The notes under the pieces are model-generated. The model saw nothing but the letters and a program-made list of their open reading frames with translations. It was not told where the DNA came from and ran no database searches. Shown here piece after piece: positions 18,389 to 27,049 of a stretch of 64,000 nucleotides of DNA. Location: NCBI RefSeq assembly GCF_900113965.1, contig NZ_FORI01000003.1, positions 124,001-188,000 of the forward strand. Direction: 5' to 3'. This stretch comes from Treponema bryantii. Its GTDB lineage: Bacteria; Spirochaetota; Spirochaetia; Treponematales; Treponemataceae. Positions within the stretch are counted from its first letter, which is position 1. Every line of letters starts with the position of its first letter. A program made the translations under genes and the position numbers.

Positions 18389-19642
18389 CTATTTTACTTT
18401 CTTGATGATGATTGCACCGTTGTGTCCACCGAATCCGAAAGTAGCTGACATAGCAGCATCAATGTTCATTTCAATTCCCTTGTTTGGAACGTAGTCAAGA
18501 TCACATCCACCTTCAATATCAGGATTATCAAGGTTCTTTGTACAAGGAACAAAGCTGTCGTTGATTGCCTTTACACAAATCATTGCTTCTACCGCGCCGG
18601 TTGCACCAAGACAGTGACCGTGCATAGACTTTGTTGAAGAAATCTTAAGTTTGCGGGCATTTTCTTCACCAAAGGCAATCTTAATCATATTTGTTTCGCT
18701 CGAGTCATTCTTCATTGTAGAAGTTCCGTGAGCGTTGTAGTACTGAATCTCGCTTGGATCCATTCCAGCATCTTTAAGGGCGCGTGTCATACACTTTGAG
18801 CCGCAGATTCCGTCTGGGTTTGGAGCTGTAAGGTGGTAACCATCACAAGAAGCACCATAACCTGCAATTTCTGCATAAATCTTAGCACCACGTGCTTTTG
18901 CGTGCTCATACTCTTCAAGAACGAGAATAGCAGAGCCTTCACCCATGATAAAGCCGTTACGGTCCTTATCGAATGGACGGCTTGCCTTTGTTGGGTCATC
19001 ATCAAAACCTGTTGAAAGAGCATGGAGAACTTCAAAGCCTACGACACCGAACTGACAGATTGTAGATTCTGCACCACCACTGAGACAGCAGTCAAGGCGA
19101 CCAGAACGAACCATATCAAAAGCAACACCAAGAGCATCTGTACCAGAAGAACAAGCTGTAGCAACAGACTGTACTGGTCCGTGAACTCCAAACTGAATTG
19201 CAATGTTTCCACCAACTTCATTAGGGATGAGCTTAGGGATAGCCATAGGATTTGTTTTTACACCACCCATTTTTGCCATACCAAGAATATCAGCTTCAGT
19301 CTCTTCAAGACCACCAATTCCTACACCAAGGATGATTCCAGTTTCGTCGAGAACTTCTGCATTTCCCATAAGTCCTGAATCATCAAGTGCCATCTTAGCA
19401 GCAGCAACACCAAGCTGAGTAAAGCGAGCCATCTTGCGGGCATCCTTTGAATCCATATAAAGAGAAGGATCAAAGTTCTTTACTTCTGCAGCATAGTGAA
19501 CCTTGTTTACAGAAGCATCAAAAAGTGTGATTGGACCGATTCCGCTTTTTCCAGCCTTAATGCCAGCCCAAGTTTCTTCTACAGTATTTCCAAGAGGAGT
19601 TACAGCTCCCATTCCAGTAATTACAACACGTCTTTTTTCCAT
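18389..19642 (-). CDS. fabF: 3-oxoacyl-[acyl-carrier-protein] synthase II FabF
   Basis: 417-residue condensing enzyme that elongates acyl-ACP with malonyl-ACP in the cytoplasm. The Cys-His-His triad is present: C164 in ATACSSGTDA, His in NAHGTST (about 305) and His in MHGHCLGATGA (about 342). The length and the closing FGFGGHNGAI segment are typical of FabF. The start is ATG at 19642 with GGAAAA upstream. It lies 94 bp downstream of fabD on the same strand, with a long palindromic dispersed repeat in the gap. The acpP and fabG genes that often accompany it are not here. Confidence 0.96.
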   Translation of the reverse strand: MEKRRVVITGMGAVTPLGNTVEETWAGIKAGKSGIGPITLFDASVNKVHYAAEVKNFDPSLYMDSKDARKMARFTQLGVAAAKMALDDSGLMGNAEVLDETGIILGVGIGGLEETEADILGMAKMGGVKTNPMAIPKLIPNEVGGNIAIQFGVHGPVQSVATACSSGTDALGVAFDMVRSGRLDCCLSGGAESTICQFGVVGFEVLHALSTGFDDDPTKASRPFDKDRNGFIMGEGSAILVLEEYEHAKARGAKIYAEIAGYGASCDGYHLTAPNPDGICGSKCMTRALKDAGMDPSEIQYYNAHGTSTMKNDSSETNMIKIAFGEENARKLKISSTKSMHGHCLGATGAVEAMICVKAINDSFVPCTKNLDNPDIEGGCDLDYVPNKGIEMNIDAAMSATFGFGGHNGAIIIKKVK

Positions 19643-19661
19643 TTTGTTTTCCTTACTCCAC

Positions 19662-19732
19662 CGTCATTGCGAGCGCAGCGAAGCAATCCATTCTTATAGA
19701 TTGCCACGTCGCTGCGCTCCTCGCAATGACGA
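19662..19732. repeat. Palindromic dispersed repeat between fabD and fabF
   Basis: The left arm reads CGTCATTGCGAGCGCAGCG and the right arm is its near inverted copy ending in CTCGCAATGACG. The arms enclose GAAGCAATCCA and its partner ATTGCCACGTC. This is the widespread 'GTCATTGCGAGC...GAAGCAATC' intergenic repeat, here as a paired, hairpin-forming unit. Confidence 0.85.
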
Positions 19733-19736
19733 GTTA

Positions 19737-20684
19737 TTATATATTTAATGTTTCTACGTTATTTACAGCTTTACATTCTGCAGTTTCTGCATATCCTGAT
19801 TTACCCCAGAGGCCTGTAAGAACAGCACCAACACCAGGTTCAATCAATTCCCATTCATCACCGCTTGCCTTGATGAGGTCGTTCAAAACAGCCTCTTCTG
19901 AAGTCCAGCGAACCGGGTTTGTAAGGTGGAGAACAGCATTCTTTTTGATTTCTTCACCATTATCAGCCTGCTTTCCAGTTACGTTACTGAAAAGAGTTTT
20001 ATTAGGATTGTTGAAAGTAACTCCAGCAATTGCCTTTTCAAAATTATCAGCAGCTTCCTGCATAAGTGGGCTGTGGAAAGGTCCAGCTACAGCAAGGCGG
20101 AGAGCACGGCGAGCACCAGCTTCTTTTGCCTTTGCTTCAATCTGATCAAGAGCATCTGCTGTACCACTTACTACTGTCTGAACAGGGCTGTTCAGGTTTG
20201 CAGCATAAGCGTCTTTAATTCCGTTAGCAAGCTCTTCTACCTTCTCTGGAGGAAGTCCGAGAACAGCAGTCATTCCAGGTGCGTGACCTTCATTTGCCTT
20301 AGCAATGTTTTCGCAGGTAGCCTGCATGATAAGTCCGCGTTCACGAACAACTTTGATTACATCTTCAAAGCTCAAAACGCCTGCAGCATACAAAGCCGGG
20401 AACTCTCCAAGAGAGAAGCCCATTGCTGCTGATGGCTCAATACCTTTTGTCTTTAATACAGCCATAACTGAGAGTGAAGCAGTTGTAATAGCAAGCTGGC
20501 TGTTGTCGCTGCGGCTCAAAGTTGCAGCATCGCTTTCCCAAAGAAGTTTTGGCATATCTACGCCTGTGATTTTTGTTACTTGGTCAACTACAGCGCGTGC
20601 TTCAGGATAAGCATCACAGATATCCTTAATCATTCCTGGAACCTGTGCACCCTGTCCAGGAAATAAAAATGCATATTTCTTCAT
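19737..20684 (-). CDS. fabD: Malonyl-CoA:ACP transacylase FabD
   Basis: 315-residue enzyme that loads malonyl groups onto ACP. FLFPGQGAQVPGM opens the protein; the nucleophile S91 is in GFSLGE; the catalytic His is in AGPFHSPLM (about 205). The length is typical. The start is ATG at 20684 after a GGGG-type ribosome site. The last ten residues (ECKAVNNVETLNI region) run slightly beyond the usual family end. It precedes fabF in the same direction and is probably co-transcribed with it, with the palindromic repeat in the spacer. Confidence 0.95.
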   Translation of the reverse strand: MKKYAFLFPGQGAQVPGMIKDICDAYPEARAVVDQVTKITGVDMPKLLWESDAATLSRSDNSQLAITTASLSVMAVLKTKGIEPSAAMGFSLGEFPALYAAGVLSFEDVIKVVRERGLIMQATCENIAKANEGHAPGMTAVLGLPPEKVEELANGIKDAYAANLNSPVQTVVSGTADALDQIEAKAKEAGARRALRLAVAGPFHSPLMQEAADNFEKAIAGVTFNNPNKTLFSNVTGKQADNGEEIKKNAVLHLTNPVRWTSEEAVLNDLIKASGDEWELIEPGVGAVLTGLWGKSGYAETAECKAVNNVETLNI

Positions 20685-20853
20685 ATATAACCCCTATAAG
20701 AATAATCTGCCAAAAGGCACTATCACTAAAATGACATTTTATACACTTTTTGTCAAGATGAAATAAGATCTGCATGCAGGTATCCAAAATTTGTAAATTT
20801 TCTAATGCAGATAGAATTAAAACGATATATAATATAGAAAGGAGGATTAAAAA

Positions 20854-21015
20854 TTGACAAACGAAAAAGCATTAAAAGCATTGCGGCAGATTAAAACTTA
20901 CTGCGCGGCTACTCAGCTTGAAGAACTGGATTATGCAATCGAAGTTCTTGAAAAGCTTGAAAAAGACGGCATTAAGGAACCGCTTGCTACAGACTTTAAA
21001 TCTTTATCTAAATAA
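20854..21015 (+). CDS. Small 53-aa protein, unknown function, TTG start
   Basis: Short reading frame with TTG start at 20854, a strong AGGAGG site 8 nt upstream and a TATAAT-like -10 at 20828-20833. The product is predicted mostly helical, with a regular Leu/Ile/Glu/Lys pattern (QLEELDYAIEVLEKLEKDG), like a small coiled coil. It has no membrane segment. The stop lies 13 bp before the antiporter start, so the two genes form one transcript. I know no family for it. The ribosome site, codon pattern and tight spacing argue that it is real. Confidence 0.65.
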   Translation: MTNEKALKALRQIKTYCAATQLEELDYAIEVLEKLEKDGIKEPLATDFKSLSK

Positions 21016-21028
21016 AAGGATATAAAAA

Positions 21029-22567
21029 ATGATTGGAACATTCTGGGCACTTGTGCCTGCAATTGTGGCCATTGCTCTGGCCCTCTGGACTAAGGAAGTT
21101 TACTCTTCCCTCTTTATTGGTATTATAATCGGCGGTCTTTTCTATGCAATTGAAACAGCCGCTGGTTTTCCAGGCTTTTTTAATCACATCTTCAAGGATG
21201 GTATGATTGCACAGCTTTCTGACAGCTGGAACGTGGGAATCATTGTATTCCTCGTTGTGCTTGGTATTATGGTTGCCCTTATGAACAAGGCCGGCGGTTC
21301 TGCTGCTTTTGGCCGCTGGGCTAAAAAACACATTAAGACTAAGGTTGGTGCACAGGTTGCAACAATCATTCTTGGAATCTTCATCTTTATTGATGACTAC
21401 TTCAACTGTCTTACTGTAGGTTCTGTTATGAGACCTATGACATCTAAGTACGGCATTTCAAAAGAAAAGCTTGCTTATCTGATTGACTCAACTGCAGCTC
21501 CAGTTTGTATTATCGCTCCTATTTCTTCATGGGCCGCAGCTGTTGCAGGTTTTGTAAGCGAAGGTGAAAACGGCTTTACACTCTTCTGCAAGGCAATTCC
21601 TTTCAACTTCTACGCATTCTTTACTATTTTAATGATGTTCGCAATGGTATTCATGAAGTTTGAATATGGTGAAATGTCTAAGTATGAAAAAGCTCTTGAA
21701 GTAATGAATAACGCAACAGATGATATTGATGATGCAAATCAGAATGGAAAAGTAATTGATTTGGTATGTCCTATCGTTGTACTCATCGTTATGTGTATTC
21801 TTGGTATGATTTATACAGGCGGTTTCTTTACAAAGTTCAATGTACTTGAAGACGGTACAACTGAAGCAAACGGAAACTTCCTGAACATCATTTCTTCTTT
21901 CTCTGATTCAGATGCATCTGTTGGTCTTGTACTTGGTTCTTTTGCAGCTTTGATTATCACAATCATCTTCTATGTTTGCCGCAAGGTTCTTTCTTTCAAG
22001 GGAAGCATGCTCTGTGTTCCAGACGGATTTAAGGCAATGGTTCCAGCTATTTTGATTCTTACTCTGGCATGGACTCTTAAAGCAATGACAGACAGCCTTG
22101 GTGCTAAAGAATATGTTGCTGGTCTTGTAGAAGGTTCTGCAGCAGGTCTTAAGATGATGCTTCCTGCAATTATCTTCGTAGTTGCCTGCTTCCTTGCATT
22201 TGCTACAGGAACATCTTGGGGTACATTCGGAATTCTTATTCCAATCTGTATCGCAATTTTTGCACCGGGAAATCCACTGCGTATTATTTCAATTTCGGCA
22301 TGTATGGCAGGTGCTGTTTGTGGTGACCACTGTTCTCCAATTTCGGATACAACAATTATGGCGAGTGCGGGTGCTCAGTGTGAACACGTAAAACACGTTT
22401 CAACTCAGCTTCCATACGCAATTACTGTTGCAGTAGTTTCATTCCTGTCTTATGTTGTTGCTGGTTTGACAACAGGATTAGGAATTGTAGTCAGTGCAGT
22501 TATTTCATGGGTATTTGGAATTGCAGCTTTGCTGGGATTCTTGGCATTCATGAAAAGGCGAAGATAG
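21029..22567 (+). CDS. NhaC-family Na+/H+ antiporter
   Basis: 512-residue inner-membrane protein with about 11-12 hydrophobic segments. The family signatures are seen in the DDYFNCLTVGSVMRP segment (about 121-135) and in GTSWGTFGILIPI (about 396), followed by an AGAVCGDHCSPISDTT segment (about 428). NhaC-type carriers exchange Na+ for protons, but relatives swap amino acids or malate/lactate, so the substrate is uncertain. The start is ATG at 21029 with AAGGA upstream. A 53-aa gene precedes it in the same transcript. A terminator follows at 22648. Confidence 0.85.
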   Translation: MIGTFWALVPAIVAIALALWTKEVYSSLFIGIIIGGLFYAIETAAGFPGFFNHIFKDGMIAQLSDSWNVGIIVFLVVLGIMVALMNKAGGSAAFGRWAKKHIKTKVGAQVATIILGIFIFIDDYFNCLTVGSVMRPMTSKYGISKEKLAYLIDSTAAPVCIIAPISSWAAAVAGFVSEGENGFTLFCKAIPFNFYAFFTILMMFAMVFMKFEYGEMSKYEKALEVMNNATDDIDDANQNGKVIDLVCPIVVLIVMCILGMIYTGGFFTKFNVLEDGTTEANGNFLNIISSFSDSDASVGLVLGSFAALIITIIFYVCRKVLSFKGSMLCVPDGFKAMVPAILILTLAWTLKAMTDSLGAKEYVAGLVEGSAAGLKMMLPAIIFVVACFLAFATGTSWGTFGILIPICIAIFAPGNPLRIISISACMAGAVCGDHCSPISDTTIMASAGAQCEHVKHVSTQLPYAITVAVVSFLSYVVAGLTTGLGIVVSAVISWVFGIAALLGFLAFMKRRR

Positions 22568-22647
22568 CAGAACCGTTAAAAACCGAGCTGCGACAGCGGG
22601 TCGGTTTAGGTTCTACCACAAAATGCCTCAGAGGCGAGACTATGCGA

Positions 22648-22677
22648 GCCGACTCATTAATATGAGCCGGCTTATTT
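22648..22677 (+). terminator. Terminator between the antiporter gene and rsfS
   Basis: GCCGACTCAT and ATGAGCCGGC (22649-22672 region) pair with one mismatch around a 4-nt loop, followed by TTATTTTTA. It lies in the 110-bp gap between convergent genes and serves the antiporter transcript. Confidence 0.7.
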
Positions 22678-23031
22678 TTATGCGCGGAAATCAATAGTTT
22701 TTCCGGCGTGCCAGAGCTTCTCGAGATCGTAGAAGCTTCTTGCACTTTCAGACATCAGATGTACAACGATTGCACCTAAATCAATAAGGTTCCAGTCGTC
22801 GCCGTCCGGGCTCTTGCGGTTTGTAAGGTGAATCTCAAGGTCGTTGTCCTTGATGTATTCCTTAATCTGCTTATACAACCCCTGCCAGTGAGCAGAACTT
22901 GTTACAGTTACAATAACAAAATAATCTGTCCAGCTGTTGAGTCCGCTGATATCGAGCAGAGTAACATCGTTACCCTTTCCATCTTCCATTAACTTTGCAA
23001 TTTCAATTGCCTTTTCTTCCATTGTTTTCAT
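22678..23031 (-). CDS. rsfS: Ribosomal silencing factor RsfS (Iojap family)
   Basis: 117-residue protein that binds ribosomal protein uL14 and blocks joining of the ribosomal subunits when nutrients are short. The family signatures are visible: DISGLNSWTDYFVIVT, then NRKSPDGDDWNLIDLGAIVVHLM shortened here by convention, and a closing YDLEKLW. The length is typical. The start is ATG at 23031 with GAGGTGA upstream, 9 bp after the LCP gene. The nadD-yqeK-LCP-rsfS order is a conserved bacterial arrangement, which supports the call. Confidence 0.95.
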   Translation of the reverse strand: MKTMEEKAIEIAKLMEDGKGNDVTLLDISGLNSWTDYFVIVTVTSSAHWQGLYKQIKEYIKDNDLEIHLTNRKSPDGDDWNLIDLGAIVVHLMSESARSFYDLEKLWHAGKTIDFRA

Positions 23032-23040
23032 AAATCACCT

Positions 23041-24258
23041 CTATCTTCTAGATGGCTGAACATAACGTCCATCAAAATCTTTTCCGAGGATAATTGTAAA
23101 GTCCACGCCAGCATCAAGACTGGAACTTTCTGCTTCCTCTTCCGGGGTTGCTTCCCTGATATTTGTACATCGGATAAACTCACCGACAATTTTTGCAACA
23201 TCCATATTTCCAATATGATCTATGATTACGGTTTCTTCATAGTCATTTCTTGGAGCATTTACAGGACTCAATACATCATAACTTGCATTCTGGAAAAGAA
23301 TTGCTGTATTACGCGCAAGTCCCTGTGTTGTTGTACCATTTTGAATTTCAAGTACGTAAACACGGCTTGTAAGAGTTCCATCTGTAGAAGCAAGAAGGTT
23401 TGTTGTCTGCTTTACGGCTTCCTTAATGAACTCTCCGTTATTATCCGGCATTAAAAGCTGCTGACCGTCTACACGACGGAGCGAACCGGTAATTGTCTGC
23501 TTAATCATTGATTCGGCATCAACATCTGCAATTGCTTCAAAAAGTGTTATCTCTTCTTCTTCCTTAAGATTTGTTGTAATAAAACTCAGATAACGCTTTC
23601 TGTTCTGCTTTGAAAAAATTACAAACTTCTTATCATGAATACCTGTAATAAAGGCTGCCATTGCATTCTGATAGCGTTCCTGAACATCAGCTTCCACTTC
23701 ATCTGGAAGAACATAATGAAGGTAAGTATTGATTTTATCGCCATCAAGGTTGATAGCACCAGAAGGCAAAAGCCAGCGCTCCCCTTCATCAGATACACAA
23801 TCAACAGGTTCAGAAATAAATACCCTCATACCTCCAAGGTAATCAGAAAACTTAATAAAATTATCCAAAGTCAAAATTGCGTAATATGGAATTGTCATTC
23901 CCAAAAGTTTTTCAACTTCATTACGGTATGAAATAATTCCAGCTTCAGAATATACCTTTTCAAGCTTATCTACACGGCCAAGTGACTGATAAATGGCACC
24001 AGTGTGTCCCGGAAGATTTACCAGCGCTGCCTTTTTTGATATAGGATTATAAATAAGCACACTGGAAAACAGCATACCCGAATCATCATCCTCAACAACA
24101 AAAAGAGTACGCATGATTCCCTGTTCTTTGAGCGCATCTTCTACAGTGTTTGTTTTAAGGGAAAAAGCAAAAACTACAGAAAGAGCAACTGCAGTTACAA
24201 TAATCAGCGCAATAAAGATAATACCTTTCTGTTCATCTCGGATTTTAATTTTTCCCAT
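23041..24258 (-). CDS. LytR-CpsA-Psr (LCP) family protein with LytR_C domain
   Basis: 405 residues: a short cytoplasmic tail, one membrane segment (about 14-34), an LCP-like domain (about 50-220) and a C-terminal LytR_C domain (about 300-370, starting VLEIQNGTTTQGLA). LCP proteins transfer glycopolymers from lipid carriers to the cell wall; in organisms without teichoic acids the substrate is unclear. The catalytic Arg/Asp pattern is poorly conserved compared with Gram-positive LCPs, so activity is not assured. The ATG at 24258 directly abuts the yqeK stop codon. Confidence 0.8.
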   Translation of the reverse strand: MGKIKIRDEQKGIIFIALIIVTAVALSVVFAFSLKTNTVEDALKEQGIMRTLFVVEDDDSGMLFSSVLIYNPISKKAALVNLPGHTGAIYQSLGRVDKLEKVYSEAGIISYRNEVEKLLGMTIPYYAILTLDNFIKFSDYLGGMRVFISEPVDCVSDEGERWLLPSGAINLDGDKINTYLHYVLPDEVEADVQERYQNAMAAFITGIHDKKFVIFSKQNRKRYLSFITTNLKEEEEITLFEAIADVDAESMIKQTITGSLRRVDGQQLLMPDNNGEFIKEAVKQTTNLLASTDGTLTSRVYVLEIQNGTTTQGLARNTAILFQNASYDVLSPVNAPRNDYEETVIIDHIGNMDVAKIVGEFIRCTNIREATPEEEAESSSLDAGVDFTIILGKDFDGRYVQPSRR

Positions 24259-24852
24259 TTATCTCCCGCCCTCCGCATGTATTTTTGCATAATATTCTAT
24301 CATTTCACGGGTTCCGGGATAAATCTCGTACCCTTTTTTTGTCAAATATTCATAATTCTCTTCAAGCACAGAATAAAGCATATCATTGAGTGACATTGCT
24401 AAAAGGCCTGCACGGTACTCATCTGTTGACTGTGGACGACCAGGCTCAATTTTATCTGCAAGAAAGAGACATTTTGTAAGGTCGCACATTCCGATAATTC
24501 CGGATGTGTGATTTGCTACAGCCTCGAGAATCTCCTGATCATAAACTTTAAACTGTTCTTTTAATAAAACAGCTGCGGCACGGCCATGTAACAAAGCCGG
24601 CTTCTTTCTATCATAATCTATAATTTCACGACCATCGCGGCCGGCAAGTTCAAAAAGTTCTTCATCAGAAAAATCCTTGCACATGTCGTGGCCAATTCCA
24701 GCAAGATAGCCTTTACGCCAGTCCAGACCGTACTGTCGGCACATTCGGGCGCACATTTCAGCAACTCGTACAGAATGCTCGTAACGGCTTTTTTTTACGT
24801 GTTGCTCAGTAAACTGTCTGATTTCATCAGTCTTTTCTATATAATCAATCAT
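24259..24852 (-). CDS. yqeK: YqeK-type HD-domain hydrolase (predicted diadenosine tetraphosphatase)
   Basis: 197-residue HD-superfamily phosphohydrolase. Ligands are visible as H of YEHSVRVAEMC, HD in GIGHDMCKD, a later H in LLHGRAAAVLL and H in VANHTSG. YqeK relatives split Ap4A symmetrically. I chose ATG at 24852 (MIDYIEKTD) because the longer frame runs through a dispersed repeat. The ribosome site is weak (AGAGAT). Preceded by nadD and followed without a gap by the LCP gene, the conserved order for this family. Confidence 0.88.
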   Translation of the reverse strand: MIDYIEKTDEIRQFTEQHVKKSRYEHSVRVAEMCARMCRQYGLDWRKGYLAGIGHDMCKDFSDEELFELAGRDGREIIDYDRKKPALLHGRAAAVLLKEQFKVYDQEILEAVANHTSGIIGMCDLTKCLFLADKIEPGRPQSTDEYRAGLLAMSLNDMLYSVLEENYEYLTKKGYEIYPGTREMIEYYAKIHAEGGR

Positions 24853-24862
24853 AATATCTCTA

Positions 24863-24908
24863 GTGGTTTCGACCCTTCGACCAGGCTCAGGGACCGCAGG
24901 CTCAACCA
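24863..24908. repeat. Dispersed repeat between nadD and yqeK
   Basis: On the plus strand GTGGTTTCGACCCTTCGACC, AGGCTCAGGGACCGCAGG, then CTCAACCA. The same element occurs at 42874-42922 and in shorter form at 58607-58679 and 59318-59351. It supplies the nadD stop codon (TGA within GGTTGAGCC on the minus strand). Confidence 0.88.
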
Positions 24909-25561
24909 ACGTAAAGTCCGTTTTCTATAATATAATCAAAAACTGCCGGTGGAACAAGATAGCGGAAACTTTTGTCTTCGCTTATACGACGGCGGATATC
25001 GGTTGAAGAAACCGGCAGCATTGGATTTTCAATATAAATACAAGGATACGCAAAGTTTTTCAAATCAAACTTTACAGAAAAATCGCCTTTGTAGTCGCCG
25101 GTTGGTTTATTATCATAAAGTGAAGTTTCAAGCGCCTTTACATCCGGATAACGGTGAACTATAAGAAGATCTGCAAGTTCAGAAATGCGCTGAGGGTTTC
25201 GCCACTTGTGAAACTCTGCCGCAACCTCATCCCCCATTACAAAGGCAAGTTTTTTACTGAGCTTTCCTTCATATTTTTTTGTAAGGAATTCAAGAGTATC
25301 TGAGGTATAGGAAATGCCGCCACGGTCTATTTCGCAGGTTTCAAGTTCAAAATGACCGCTGCCTTCCATTTTGCAAAAATGAGAAATCATTGCCATGCGG
25401 TGTTCAGCACTTACAATTTTTGCAAAGTCCTTGTGAGGCGGCTGGTATGTAGGAACAAAAAGCACCTTATCATAACCAAGTTCTTTTACTATTGTGTCGG
25501 CAAGCATTGCATGGCCAACATGAAGAGGATTAAAGGTTCCGCCAAAAACTGCAACTTTCAA
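24902..25561 (-). CDS. nadD: Nicotinate-nucleotide adenylyltransferase NadD
   Basis: 219-residue cytoplasmic enzyme that forms deamido-NAD from nicotinate mononucleotide and ATP. The nucleotidyltransferase motif GGTFNPLHVGH (HxGH at 14-17) and the closing SSTDIRRRI motif are present. The start is ATG at 25561. The last residues (LYVG) and the stop codon fall in a dispersed repeat, so the original 3' end was probably replaced; the catalytic fold is complete before it. It sits 18 bp after obg and before yqeK. Confidence 0.95.
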   Translation of the reverse strand: MKVAVFGGTFNPLHVGHAMLADTIVKELGYDKVLFVPTYQPPHKDFAKIVSAEHRMAMISHFCKMEGSGHFELETCEIDRGGISYTSDTLEFLTKKYEGKLSKKLAFVMGDEVAAEFHKWRNPQRISELADLLIVHRYPDVKALETSLYDNKPTGDYKGDFSVKFDLKNFAYPCIYIENPMLPVSSTDIRRRISEDKSFRYLVPPAVFDYIIENGLYVG

Positions 25562-25579
25562 TGCTGACTCCCCGTGACC

Positions 25580-26704
25580 TTAGCCTTCACTTCCCGGATA
25601 CTGAACTCCGTCGTCATCATCATCAATATAAGCACGAGACTGCATAAAGCCGGCACCAAAAACATCTGTGCCCTTTTCTTCTGCTTCAATGCGGCGTTCC
25701 TGCTTATTTACAAGCTGAACAATCTGATTCTGAGCTTCTTTCATTCCGCGTCCCATCATAACAGAAACTGGAATTACAACAGTATCAGGTTCAGAAGCTT
25801 TGATTTTTTCCTGAACTTCAATAGCACGCTCAAAAGCACCATCCTGATCGATCTTATTACAAAGAACAATACGAGGCTTTTCCATCAGACTGTCTGAATA
25901 ATTGCGAAGCTCGTTGCTCAAAGTTTCGTAAGCGGTAAGATAATTATCGTCTGAACAGTCAATCATAAAGATAAGGCATGCTGTTCGGGTAATATGTTTA
26001 AGGAAGGTATCTCCAAGGCCAAGACCTTCGGAAGCACCTTCAATGATTCCAGGAATATCTGCAATTATGATATCTGATTCGTCGTCTACACGGAGCACAC
26101 CAAGATTTGGAATGATTGTTGTAAAAGGATAAGGCGCAATCTTTGGGCGGGCATTTGTAAAATATGTAAGAAGGCTTGATTTTCCAGCATTAGGGAAACC
26201 TACAAGTCCGGCATCTGCCATGATTGAAAGTTCAAGTTTTAAGAAACGGGTTTCGCCCTTCTGTCCAGGATTTGCCTGTTTTGGAGCCTGATTTGTAGAA
26301 GACTTAAAATGAACGTTTCCCCAGCCGCCGTTTCCGCCTTTGAGAAAAGTGAACTGTTCGTCTCCTTTTGCAGTTGAAAAGTCGTAGATGATTTCGTCAG
26401 TTTCGGCATCGCGGATTGTTGTTCCCGGTGGAACTGGAATTACACAGTCTTCACCGTCTGCACCGTAGCGGTTCCAGCCCTGCCCGTCTCCGCCGTTCTT
26501 TGCTTTAAAGCAATGCTTATGTCTGATATTTGCAAGAGTTCGGAGATTCCGTTTTACTGCAAAAATAATATCACCGCCCTTACCGCCGTCTCCGCCGTTA
26601 GGACCGCCATGAGGAATATATTTTTCACGACGGAAAGCTACACAGCCGTTACCACCGTTACCAGAGCGAACCTCTATAGTTGCTTCATCTGCAAAACCTA
26701 TCAT
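25580..26704 (-). CDS. obg: Obg/CgtA ribosome-assembly GTPase
   Basis: 374-residue GTPase for 50S assembly and stress control. It has the glycine-rich Obg fold (about 1-157, with GGPNGGDGGKGGD) and a G domain with GFPNAGKSS (G1), DIPGIIEGA (G3) and CNKID (G4). A short acidic C-terminal tail (DDDDDG) stands in place of a full OCT/TGS domain. The start is ATG at 26704 with GGAGAA upstream; the longer frame to 26752 crosses a terminator hairpin and is rejected. It follows rpmA across that terminator, so obg is expected to be made at a lower level than the ribosomal proteins. Confidence 0.95.
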   Translation of the reverse strand: MIGFADEATIEVRSGNGGNGCVAFRREKYIPHGGPNGGDGGKGGDIIFAVKRNLRTLANIRHKHCFKAKNGGDGQGWNRYGADGEDCVIPVPPGTTIRDAETDEIIYDFSTAKGDEQFTFLKGGNGGWGNVHFKSSTNQAPKQANPGQKGETRFLKLELSIMADAGLVGFPNAGKSSLLTYFTNARPKIAPYPFTTIIPNLGVLRVDDESDIIIADIPGIIEGASEGLGLGDTFLKHITRTACLIFMIDCSDDNYLTAYETLSNELRNYSDSLMEKPRIVLCNKIDQDGAFERAIEVQEKIKASEPDTVVIPVSVMMGRGMKEAQNQIVQLVNKQERRIEAEEKGTDVFGAGFMQSRAYIDDDDDGVQYPGSEG

Positions 26705-26713
26705 AATTTCTCC

Positions 26714-26750
26714 AAAAAAAAAGCCCGGCAGCAAGTTAGCAAGACCGGGC
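26714..26750 (-). terminator. Terminator between rpmA and obg
   Basis: GCCCGG (26723-26728) pairs with CCGGGC (26745-26750), extended by a wobble pair. On the minus strand nine T follow directly, then the obg ribosome site GGAGAA. There is no room for a separate obg promoter after it. Confidence 0.88.
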
Positions 26751-26774
26751 ATTCATATTCAGTAAAAACTGAAC

Positions 26775-27029
26775 TTAGTTAGCAGCTTCTACAGAAACAA
26801 CCTTGTGATTATTTCTTTCACCGAAAACTACTTTTCCATCAGCTGTAGCGAAAAGGCTGTCATCACCAGCTTTCATTACATTAGCTCCAGGATAGAATTT
26901 TGTTCCGCGCTGCTTTACGATGATTGAACCTGCAGTTACAGATTCACCAGCATATCTTTTTACACCCAAGCTTTTAGGATTAGGATCGCGTCCGTTTTTA
27001 GCACCAGATCCACCACGTGTTCTTCCCAT
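26775..27029 (-). CDS. rpmA: 50S ribosomal protein L27
   Basis: 84-residue bL27 with its glycine-rich N-terminus ([15 protein letters not shown]), which reaches the peptidyl-transferase centre, and the [20 protein letters not shown] core. There is no N-terminal pro-sequence of the Firmicute kind, and no prp protease gene stands between it and rplU. Preceded by rplU at 20 bp. Confidence 0.98.
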   Translation of the reverse strand: MGRTRGGSGAKNGRDPNPKSLGVKRYAGESVTAGSIIVKQRGTKFYPGANVMKAGDDSLFATADGKVVFGERNNHKVVSVEAAN

Positions 27030-27049
27030 AGTAATCTCCTTTAATTCAA

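Noticed and set aside
24853-24909. N-terminal extension of YqeK beginning MVEPAVPEPG
   Set aside because: The extension is translated dispersed repeat; the ATG at 24852 starts where the family similarity begins.
26705-26752. N-terminal extension of Obg
   Set aside because: It would be translated through an intrinsic terminator hairpin; ATG 26704 has a ribosome site and the conserved Obg N-terminus.
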